A stretch of 13,189 bases of DNA from NCBI GenBank assembly GCA_014904985.1, contig MU129408.1:1-13189 (forward strand), read 5' to 3'. The DNA is from Hydnum rufescens UP504 (lineage: Eukaryota > Basidiomycota > Agaricomycetes > Cantharellales > Hydnaceae). The notes under the pieces were generated by a model. That model was not told the DNA's origin. It did not search any database and worked only from the letters and a program-made list of their open reading frames with translations. The position numbers were made by a program, and so were the translations under genes. Position 1 is the first letter of the stretch. Each line of letters begins with the position of its first letter. Below, one piece after another: positions 7,738-13,189 of this stretch.

Positions 7738-8000
7738 CAATGCAACACAGCAATGTGACATGCCAACGTGACACAGCAGGCGTGACACGCAACGCAACAC
7801 GACATGCCAATGCAATGCAATGCAATGCGCCAACGCAACGCGACATGCCAATGCAACACGACACACAATGCAACACGACATGCCAACGCAACACAACGCG
7901 CCAACGCAACATGCCATGCCAACGCAATATGGCACACCAACGGCAACACAACACGCCAATGCAACACAACACGCCGACATGCCAACACGCCAAGGACGTG
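7738..8000 (+). repeat. Degenerate tandem repeat inside the 415-nt exon
   Basis: GCCAACGCAACAC/GACATGCCAATGCAACAC-type units repeat with a 9/18-base period. The period is a multiple of three, which leaves several frames open on both strands; these ORFs are a by-product. Related CAACGCAACA words appear in other exons of the right arrays. Confidence 0.8.
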
Positions 8001-8097
8001 GCATGTGGCGCCATGCCAAATGAGGATGCAACCGCACCCAATGCGGGTCCCAGGAATCACACACCCCGCCATGGCGGGTGTGTGGGTCCCATATAAG

Positions 8098-8204
8098 GTG
8101 AGTCCCCATGCCCCAGTAGCTACAACCACGCAAAAAGAGCAGCAAAAGCTGCTCTTTTTGCGTGGTGTTTAATTTTTAACTAATTTAACAATATTATTCT
8201 ATAG
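8098..8204 (+). other. Hairpin intron, 107 nt
   Basis: Donor TATAAG|GTGAGT, branch TTAACTAAT, acceptor TCTATAG. Hairpin 8125-8166, 19 perfect pairs with base CCACGC/GCGTGG and loop AAAA. Exon hairpin upstream at 8058-8085 with one bulge. Confidence 0.8.
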
Positions 8205-8525
8205 GTATTAACCATTCTCACAAACCAATACCAACGCAAAACCCCCCATACCCCCCTTATCGACGCCCGAACAACGGGGCACAGGGAGAACCTGTATGTA
8301 CAACCCGGAGTGATAATCTGTGGAACGGCAAGAGCCCAAGCGGCAACACGACACATGGCAACACGCCGAACAGCAATGCGCCAACGACGTGGACATGCAG
8401 CAGCGCGCCAACAACACACATACGGCACCACGCCAAATGAGGACACAACACATGGCAATGCGCCAAATGAGGGCCTCAGGAACCAACCACACACCCGCTG
8501 CGGTGGGTGTGTGGTATTATATAAG

Positions 8526-8631
8526 GTGAGCCCCCACCCCCAGTAGCTACACCTGCGCAAAAAGAGCAGCGAAAGCTGCTCTTTTTGCGTGGTGTTCAAT
8601 TTTTAACTAATTTTAAAATATTATTTTGTAG
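8526..8631 (+). other. Hairpin intron, 106 nt
   Basis: Donor TATAAG|GTGAGC, branch TTAACTAAT, acceptor TTGTAG. Hairpin 8553-8592, 18 paired positions, loop GAAA. Two base-proximal pairs are U-G and G-U in the plus-sense RNA, which would be mismatches in DNA or in the opposite RNA. Exon hairpin upstream at 8486-8515. Confidence 0.8.
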
Positions 8632-8774
8632 GTATGACGATAACCCACGAAACGACGCGAGTAATGCCACACATGGCAACGCAATGCGGCAACGCGATAG
8701 ACAGCCATGGCAACGTGCCAAAGAAGGGCCTGGAATCACACACCCACCATGGGGGGTGTGTGGTTCTATATAAG

Positions 8775-8875
8775 GTAAGTCCCCGCTCCAGCTACAGCCA
8801 CGCAAAAAGAGCAGCAAAAGCTGCTCTTTTTGCGTGGTTTTTAATCTCTAACTAACTTAAAAGTTTGTCTTGTAG
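8775..8875 (+). other. Hairpin intron, 101 nt
   Basis: Donor TATAAG|GTAAGT, branch CTAACTAAC, acceptor TTGTAG. Hairpin 8798-8837, 18 perfect pairs, loop AAAA. Exon hairpin upstream at 8734-8765 with a U-G pair. Confidence 0.8.
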
Positions 8876-9035
8876 GTCTTTCAACTCCCTGGGAAACGAA
8901 TACCGAGGCAAAACCCCGCCCCCCCCCCCCTTTTTGACGCCTGAACAATGGGCACCGGTACGAACCCCCATAAGTACGAGTGAGAGTACATGGCCCCAGT
9001 ACCCACACCGCTGCAGTGGTGTGGGGTACTCCAAG

Positions 9036-9144
9036 GTATTTTTATTTTCTTATTTTTATTCCTTGTTCTTGTGGCGCAAAAGAGCAGCTAAGCTGCTCTT
9101 TTGCGCCTGCATTCATGTTTAACTAATTCATTAAAGTTCTCTAG
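9036..9144 (+). other. Hairpin intron, 109 nt (last of right array 1)
   Basis: Donor CCAAG|GTATTT, branch TTAACTAAT, acceptor CTCTAG. Hairpin 9073-9107, 16 perfect pairs with base GGCGC/GCGCC and a 3-base loop; four A instead of five, matched by four T. Exon hairpin upstream at 8999-9029. Confidence 0.75.
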
Positions 9145-9568
9145 ATATTGGGACCAAGACCCCATGAACCCCCGACCACAGACCCACCGAACGCATGCTG
9201 CGAACGAAAACTGGGAATGAACAACGAAGGCCGCATGAATGAAAACCCAAGAGAGAGAATAATTAATAATTTATTATTAAAATTTATATTAAAAAAAATA
9301 TTCATCCATAGGCTTGCCCAGTGGGGTCACCCCATGCCCAAGGAAAGAACAGCCAGGGCTGCTCTTCTTGCGCAATTGTTAATGCCAAAGGAAAAAATCC
9401 TTACTTCATGTTCAGGGGGGTTTGGCTTGGTCAGTGGGTTTGGGGTCGTGGGGTTTGCTTGCCCAGATCTTTCGTTTGCCCGGGTTTGGGTTCACAGGGT
9501 TGTTTGTCTGGCGGGTTTGGCTCGGTGGGTGAGGGGGTTGGGGGTTCGCGTGGATTTGAGTCTAAGAT
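9145..9568. other. Convergent junction of the two elements
   Basis: Holds the last exon of right array 1 (from 9145), an AT-rich tract (about 9255-9310) similar to the left end at 4573-4616, and the last exon of left array 2 (minus). A degenerate intron-type hairpin at 9346-9380 with a minus-sense GTAAGG at 9404 suggests one more decayed unit of left array 2; I see no acceptor for it. No protein gene seen. Confidence 0.5.
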
Positions 9569-9621
9569 CTAGAAAAAAAAGCAGTACATTAGTTAGACAC
9601 GCATTAATAAAAAGAAACTAC
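9569..9621 (-). other. Bare 53-nt intron without hairpin
   Basis: Minus-sense donor ACAAG|GTAGTT, branch CTAACTAATG, acceptor TTTCTAG after a T-run. The intron has every splice signal of its sisters but lacks the 36-40 nt hairpin, and is about 50 nt shorter as expected. The exon hairpin just before it (9628-9660, 12-bp arms) is intact. Confidence 0.75.
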
Positions 9622-9753
9622 CTTGTAGTACCACACACCGTGATGGCGGGTGTGTGGTACTTTACATTCCCGTGTATTGCCGGCTGGGTTTCGAATATGT
9701 GGGGTCACGGGGTTCTTGCATTGGTATTTAGCTCCCGTGTGAAAGGTGAAGAC

Positions 9754-9856
9754 CTAATAGAAAAAAAGTCAGTCAGTTAAGAAATAAGGGCAGCGCAAAA
9801 AGAGCAGCTTTCGCTGCTCTTTTTGTGCGGCAGCATCTACTGGGGGGGGGACTCAC
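9754..9856 (-). other. Hairpin intron, 103 nt
   Basis: Donor TAAG|GTGAGT, branch TTAACTGAC, acceptor TATTAG. Hairpin 9793-9828, 16 paired positions with one wobble on the plus strand, minus-sense loop GAAA. Exon hairpin upstream at 9867-9897. Confidence 0.75.
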
Positions 9857-9978
9857 CTTACATAGGACCACACACCCCGCTGCAGCGGGTGTGTGGTTCC
9901 TGGGCTCATCTGGTGCGTTGTCGTCTGAGCCCTCATTGTTTCACGCGCTTGTCGTCATATTGTAGATCAGATCTTGAG

Positions 9979-10083
9979 CTAGAATAATAAAAGATGGGTT
10001 AGTCAAACAAGTCCAAAGCAGCGCAAAAAGAGCAGCCTTCCGCTGCTCTTTTTGTGCAGGCGTATCTACTGGGGGGGACTCAC
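9979..10083 (-). other. Hairpin intron, 105 nt
   Basis: Donor GAGG|GTGAGT, branch-like GACTAACC, acceptor TTCTAG. Hairpin 10021-10057, loop of five bases. The exon hairpin upstream (10096-10120) is shortened and imperfect. Confidence 0.7.
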
Positions 10084-10289
10084 CCTCATATAGAGACCAC
10101 ACCCGCTGTAGCGGTGCGGTTCGTGCGGACCACTCCTGGGCCTGTTGTTGTCCGTCATCGTTGTGTCATCGTCTGGCTTGGTCGTGTTTTCGTGTTTCTC
10201 TTTGTTTGTGTTGCATGGGAAGGGGGGGGGGGGGTGGGTCGTTTGCGTGTCCCCGGGTTCTCGTTCGGTGGGTGTTTACACTTCATCAC

Positions 10290-10393
10290 ATAGAATAGAA
10301 GATGATGTTAGTTAAAAAACATTTACAACAAGACAAAAGAGCAGCTTTCACTGCTCCTTTTTGCGTGGCTGTATATATAAGGGGGGGACTCAC
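10290..10393 (-). other. Hairpin intron with damaged acceptor, about 104 nt
   Basis: Donor ATAG|GTGAGT and branch TTAACTAAC are intact, but the acceptor position reads TTCTAT in place of TTCTAG. A cryptic AG further into the exon (GATGAAG) could replace it. The intron hairpin (about 10334-10364) also has an extra base. Likely a decaying unit. Confidence 0.6.
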
Positions 10394-10680
10394 CTATATA
10401 GAGAATCACACTGCCGTAGCAGGTGTGGTTTTGTGCAGCCACTCACTGGGGGCATTGTCTTCTGTTGTGGTCATGTCATTGTCTGGCGCGGCTGCGTTGT
10501 CATCTGTCATTCGTTGCGTCCATCATCTGGCCGTGGTCGGCATTCATTGTCTGGCGTGGTTGTGTTATCTCGCGTTTCCTTGTCATGTTGTTTGGCTGGC
10601 GCATTGCTGTTTGGGCCCTGCCAGTCGGGCCTTGTCGTTTCGTGTTGTTTTCGTCCTGGTGCTTAGGACCAGGTCACGAT

Positions 10681-10783
10681 CTAAAGTAATAAAGGTGTTA
10701 GTAAAAACGATTCAAAGCAGGGCAAAAAGAGCAGCGAAAGCTGCTCTTTTTGCCCCATTGTAGCTACTATGAAAAAAACTCAC
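10681..10783 (-). other. First intron of left array 2, 103 nt
   Basis: Donor TTAG|GTGAGT, branch TACTAACA, acceptor CTTTAG. Hairpin 10720-10755 has 16 perfect pairs with base GGGC/GCCC. Its loop reads GAAA on the plus strand, so TTTC in the predicted RNA, the reverse of the other left-array introns with a four-base GAAA loop. Confidence 0.75.
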
Positions 10784-10897
10784 CTAATGACCACACACCC
10801 GCAGCGGCAGGTGTGTGGTTGTGTGTTTCCTTTTAATGGGCAGTTGCCTTTGTTGGGTGGTGGTTGTTGTGGTAGTTGCGAGAAAGAATGCAACTCA

Positions 10898-10917
10898 ATG
10901 CCGGCAATTGCCGGCAT
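10898..10917. promoter_or_regulatory. Perfect 20-bp palindrome, element 2 left
   Basis: ATGCCGGCAATTGCCGGCAT, identical to 11516-11535 on the other arm and close to the motif in element 1. Confidence 0.45.
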
Positions 10918-10979
10918 CCCAAAAGCGGCCCACATGCCTGGCACCATGAGTACCATATGAACTAGCAGCAAGTAAATAG

Positions 10980-11015
10980 ATGTAAAATAAATAATAAATA
11001 ATAACTAGTTGCTCC
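10980..11015 (-). promoter_or_regulatory. Possible AT-rich promoter, leftward
   Basis: Minus-sense TTATTATTTATTATTTATTTTA after GGAGCAACTAG, mirroring 11422-11456. It holds the position of the TATA-like block of element 1 but is a weaker match to a TATA box. Confidence 0.3.
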
Positions 11016-11421
11016 AAAAAAATGAGAAGCACCATGACAATCAGTCAGAGTTCAAAAGAGGCATGATATGATACATTGCAAAGTGGATTGGGCAATTTCT
11101 ATGGTTCAGAACCAGCCAAATCTGAATATATTGGTGGAATACATGAAGCCTAATATGGGTGATTAATTATCTTGGACATTCTCTCCGTTTTCAATTTTTC
11201 CCACCTTCAATTCCCTAAATATAGGGAATTGAAGGTGGGAAAATTGAAAACAGAGAGAACGTCCAAGATATTAATCGCCCATATAGGCTTCATGTATTCC
11301 ACCAATATATTCAGATTTGGGCTGGTTCTGAACCATAGAAATTGCCAAATCCACTTTGCAATGTATTCATATCATGCTCTTTTGACTCTGACTGATTGTC
11401 ATGGTGTTCTTCATTTTTTTG

Positions 11422-11456
11422 GAGCAACTAGTTATTATTTATTATTTATTTACATC
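11422..11456 (+). promoter_or_regulatory. Possible AT-rich promoter, rightward
   Basis: Plus-sense GGAGCAACTAG then TTATTATTTATTATTTATTT, about 190 bp before the first donor at 11643. Confidence 0.3.
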
Positions 11457-11515
11457 TATTTACTTGCTGCTAGTTCATACAGTACTCATGGCACAGGCAC
11501 TTGGGCGCTTTTGGG

Positions 11516-11535
11516 ATGCCGGCAATTGCCGGCAT
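11516..11535. promoter_or_regulatory. Perfect 20-bp palindrome, element 2 right
   Basis: Same ATGCCGGCAATTGCCGGCAT as at 10898-10917, after a GGCACTTGGGCGCTT box shared with element 1. Confidence 0.45.
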
Positions 11536-11642
11536 TGAGTTCCTCACAACTACGCAACCGCCACCACCCAATAAGTAAGGCAGCCACCCAGATAAGGAGG
11601 TACGTGACCACACACCTGCCGCTGCGGGTGTGTGGTCCTTAG

Positions 11643-11756
11643 GTGAGTTTTTTTTTTTTTTTCATTAGTATATACGATGGCGCAAAAAGAGCAGCAAAGC
11701 TGCTCTTTTTGTGCTGCTTTGAATCACTTTTACTAATATACTTTTTATTATTTTAG
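11643..11756 (+). other. First intron of right array 2, 114 nt
   Basis: Donor TTAG|GTGAGT, a long T-run, branch TACTAATA, acceptor TTTTAG followed by GTTATGGCCTG. Hairpin 11679-11715, 17 paired positions including two plus-sense G-U pairs, loop AAA. Exon hairpin upstream at 11606-11637, 14 positions with one U-G. Confidence 0.8.
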
Positions 11757-11958
11757 GTTATGGCCTGCTCCAAGGTAGCAGACGGAAGCCGGCCAAATGA
11801 CAAGGGCCAAAATGGCTATACGCCAACTGAAAATATGCCAAACGAAACCACCAGCCGAAAACACGCCAACTGAAAATGTGATAAATGACGAGAAACAAAG
11901 GATTGAGTAGCCATGTGAACCGCACCCCCCTCAAAGCGGGTGTGCGGCTCCATATAAA

Positions 11959-12064
11959 GTAAGTAACGCAATATACCCCAACAATGCAAAAAGAGCAGCA
12001 AATGCTGCTCTTTTTGCATTGGTTCTTGTTTTAATTTTTAACTAATGTGTTTCTATTATCTTAG
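11959..12064 (+). other. Hairpin intron, 106 nt
   Basis: Donor ATAAA|GTAAGT, branch TTAACTAATG, acceptor TCTTAG. Hairpin 11982-12021 has the longest perfect arms (19 bp) with base CAATGC/GCATTG, fully compensated relative to the usual GGCGC or CCACGC base. The exon hairpin upstream (11920-11947) has CCGCAC/GTGCGG, again compensated. Confidence 0.8.
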
Positions 12065-12236
12065 GTGATTGTCTGAACCAGAACCGGCAAAATGAAGATG
12101 CGCCCAACAAGAATGAATAGACAGACACCTGCCAAACAACGACATGAAATGACGCTGAAAACCCCGGTGGACTCCAACCGAGAACGTGCCAATGAACCAC
12201 ACACCCGCCGTAGCGGGTGTTGTGGTTCTATATAAG

Positions 12237-12332
12237 GTAAGTATTATTTGTACCCCCAACGGTGCAAAAAGAGCAGCGAGATGCTGCTCTTTTGTGCTGG
12301 TTTTAATGTCTAACTAATACTTGATTTTCTAG
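12237..12332 (+). other. Hairpin intron, 96 nt
   Basis: Donor TATAAG|GTAAGT, branch CTAACTAAT, acceptor TTCTAG followed by GTTATCGCCTG. Hairpin 12262-12297, five A against four T. Exon hairpin upstream at 12194-12228 with a one-base bulge. Confidence 0.8.
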
Positions 12333-12559
12333 GTTATCGCCTGAACCCTACCAATGAAACCAAGAGCCACCGAACGAGAACGAACGGCCAAACGAACCCC
12401 CTCTGCAAAGCAACAGCCACTGAGCATGGCCCACGAAAGACCCACGCTGAACGAGACCCCCACAAATAATGAAAACCAAACCCAATGAAGACACAAAAGA
12501 CCTGGCGCCAAGAACCCACATGAGCCACACCCACTTCGGCAGGTGTGGAAATTTTTAAG

Positions 12560-12662
12560 GTAAGTATTTCAACTTAGAAGTACAACTGCACAAAAGGGCA
12601 GCACAGGCTGCTCCTTTTGCATGCCTTTTTTTTTTTTGCTGATGTAGGGTTCATTATTCAAG
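12560..12662 (+). other. Hairpin intron, 103 nt, weak 3' signals
   Basis: Donor TTTAAG|GTAAGT, branch-like GCTGAT, acceptor ATTCAAG at 12662 (AAG is a poor acceptor; an earlier TAG ends at 12647). Hairpin about 12587-12622, imperfect, loop ACAG. Exon hairpin upstream at 12525-12548 with a TTCG loop. Confidence 0.6.
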
Positions 12663-12842
12663 GTCCCCATAGCCCCACCAATCCCCCTCCCCCAGACTCG
12701 AATCCATGAACGAAGACCCGCGAATGACCTCGTGCTGAACAAGACCCCGCACATGATGAAAACCAATGAAGCCATGAAACAATGCAATGCTGAGAACCCA
12801 CACAAGCCACACCCGCTTCGGTGGGTGTGGTAATTTTTTAAG

Positions 12843-12947
12843 GTAAGTATTTCACGCTAGAAGTACGATCGCGCAAAAGGAGCAGCACAGGCTGCTCCTT
12901 TTGCGTGGCTTTTCTTTTCTTCACTAACATACTGTTTATTACTCTAG
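12843..12947 (+). other. Hairpin intron, 105 nt (last of right array 2)
   Basis: Donor TTTAAG|GTAAGT, branch CACTAACAT, acceptor CTCTAG. Hairpin 12871-12906 with AAAAGGAGC/GCTCCTTTT, a compensated change from AAAAAGAGC, loop ACAG. Exon hairpin upstream at 12807-12830: ten pairs, one G-U, TTCG loop. Confidence 0.8.
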
Positions 12948-13142
12948 GTGTTCTTCTGACCCCATGGCCTGCACCTACCCCCACCAATCCCTCCCCCGGT
13001 CCCAAAACCTGCATGAACATGAACCACCATCCGCAAATCCGCCGACCAAAAACCTGCGACCTGCTGAATAAAAACCCACGACCCCACCAAATATAAACTT
13101 ACAACCCCCATTGAATACCGAAGAGGGAGGGGGGGGATAAGC

Positions 13143-13189
13143 TGTATAATAGTATAAAATAATAAATGAATAATTATGTGTTATAAATC
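13143..13189 (-). repeat. Right terminal AT-rich segment, inverted match to 4573-4616
   Basis: Read on the minus strand it shares an 18-of-19 block and an 11-of-11 block with the left end. The window stops here, so its true extent is unknown. On the plus strand it contains AATAAATG, a possible poly(A) signal for the right array. Confidence 0.5.

Larger units (their letters stand above)
4573..9255. mobile_element. Element 1: palindrome-centred, divergent hairpin-intron array
   Basis: The element has a palindromic centre at 7155/7156, a left array readable on the minus strand (to about 4573) and a right array readable on the plus strand (to about 9255). Both arrays consist of the same unit, inverted with respect to each other, so the whole is a very long modular inverted repeat, as in foldback-type elements. 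It differs from known foldback elements in that every module boundary is a good splice site. No transposase or other protein domain was found inside. The right boundary is approximate, set where the plus-strand units end and an AT-rich tract resembling the left end begins. Target-site duplications were not identified. Confidence 0.55.
7398..9255 (+). ncRNA. Right array of element 1: predicted spliced hairpin RNA
   Basis: Runs rightward through five introns with internal exons of 415, 321, 143 and 160 nt and a last exon from 9145. Exon-end hairpins lie at 7540-7571, 8058-8085, 8486-8515, 8734-8765 and 8999-9029. Exons 8205-8525 and 8876-9035 share a C-rich block followed by GACGCCYGAACAAYGGGCAC, so exon bodies duplicate too. 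Exons are poor in T in the sense strand. Donor-proximal sequence is TATATAAG in three units. Lengths are not frame-preserving, so it is judged non-coding. Confidence 0.5.
9300..10976 (-). ncRNA. Left array of element 2: predicted spliced hairpin RNA
   Basis: Runs leftward through donors at 10783, 10393, 10083, 9856 and 9621. Internal exons are 287, about 206, 122 and 132 nt. Exon-end hairpins lie at 10790-10819, 10404-10430, 10096-10120, 9867-9897 and 9628-9660. One acceptor is damaged and some hairpins carry bulges, so this array appears more decayed than the others. A run of 12-13 G lies in the exon near 10220. Judged non-coding. Confidence 0.45.
10681..11756. repeat. Central palindrome of element 2
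   Basis: Centre at 11219/11220 (CCCTAAATATAGGG). Arms match closely through first exons and first introns on both sides, with about ten small indels and substitutions in the inner 260 bp by eye, more than element 1. The inner 50 bases match element 1; the flanks are largely different sequence. Confidence 0.9.
11457..13150 (+). ncRNA. Right array of element 2: predicted spliced hairpin RNA
   Basis: Five introns (donors 11643, 11959, 12237, 12560, 12843); internal exons 202, 172, 227 and 180 nt; last exon from 12948. Exon-end hairpins lie at 11606-11637, 11920-11947, 12194-12228, 12525-12548 and 12807-12830; the last two carry a TTCG loop on a C-G pair. Exon starts keep the word GTTATCGCCTGAACC or close variants. 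Exon 11757-11958 contains short CGCCAACTGAAAAT repeats. A possible AATAAA-like signal lies near 13160. Judged non-coding. Confidence 0.5.
9255..13189. mobile_element. Element 2: second palindrome-centred hairpin-intron array
   Basis: Same plan as element 1: centre at 11219/11220, minus-strand units to the left (9569-10783), plus-strand units to the right (11643-12947). Its units have diverged from element 1 but keep both hairpins and splice signals. The last 50 bases resemble, in inverted orientation, the left end of element 1, so the right end is at or just past the window edge. Confidence 0.55.

Noticed and set aside
7591..8145. 184-, 151- and 120-codon minus-strand ORFs and 118/122-codon plus ORFs
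   Set aside because: All arise from the tandem repeat with a period divisible by three, which keeps frames open without coding.
8734..8774. TATATAAG after exon hairpins as a TATA box in every unit
   Set aside because: The AAG abuts GTAAGT/GTGAGT and varies as an exon-end donor context (CATAAG, CCAAG, TTTAAG); a promoter per unit is not supported.
4738..12830. CRISPR-like regular repeats
   Set aside because: Repeats are inverted pairs with variable stems, spacers are 80-420 bases and part of larger units, and no cas genes are present.
7577..13000. Pol III transcription of small structured RNAs
   Set aside because: Runs of four or five T occur in each hairpin on both strands and would stop Pol III; no A/B boxes were recognised.
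5112..13096. Many small ORFs of 60-150 codons with THP-x-VCG or HT-x-GCVV peptides
   Set aside because: The shared peptides come from translating the exon hairpin; ORFs run across intron signals, differ in frame and strand, and exon lengths do not preserve frame.
4573..13189. LTR retrotransposon or DNA transposon with encoded enzyme
   Set aside because: No reverse transcriptase, integrase, transposase or helicase reading was found in any frame; only the long inverted architecture suggests mobility.

Overview
The window reads as a repeat-rich eukaryotic contig, most likely a basidiomycete fungus. The evidence is short introns with fungal-type signals: GTRNGT donors, CTAAC/TAACTAAT branch sites 20-30 nt before a YAG, and minimal lengths of 53-55 nt. 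I recognise no gene family with certainty, and the species assignment is inference.

Region 1 (1-about 4400) is the remains of plus-strand coding sequence. A fragment running in from the left edge (1-893) is broken by stops and frame changes. It is followed by an unrecognised spliced gene: exon 912-2425, a 55-nt intron at 2426-2480 that joins two open frames exactly in frame, and exon 2481-3138. That gene ends at a UGA, but the same frame stays open to 3597. The first exon carries a degenerate CCCATT-type hexanucleotide repeat (about 1795-2035). A Ser/Pro/Lys-rich pair of open stretches follows (3659-4384), then a GC-rich hairpin (4411-4470).

Region 2 (about 4573-13189) is the unusual part. 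It holds two adjacent elements of about 4.7 and 3.9 kb with the same plan. Each centres on a near-perfect palindrome (centres near 7155/7156 and 11219/11220). From each centre two arrays run outward, minus strand to the left and plus strand to the right. Each array is a chain of units. A unit is an exon that begins near GTATCGCC or GTTATCGCC and ends in a hairpin of the form ACCACACACCCGC-loop-GCGGGTGTGTGGT a few bases before an AAG|GT donor. An intron of about 93-114 nt follows, carrying a second hairpin (GCGCAAAAAGAGCAGC-GAAA-GCTGCTCTTTTTGCGC type), a branch site and a TAG acceptor. I count 22 such introns: 21 contain the hairpin, one is a bare 53-nt intron, one is GC-AG and one has a damaged acceptor. 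Both hairpin families show paired compensatory changes between units.

Exon lengths are not multiples of three and exon bodies diverge, while the hairpins and splice signals are kept. I therefore interpret the arrays as non-coding, divergently transcribed, multiply spliced hairpin RNAs, possibly belonging to a foldback-like mobile element. No encoded transposase is visible. The outer ends (4573-4616 and the last 50 bases) resemble each other in inverted orientation. Transcription and splicing are inferred from sequence only.
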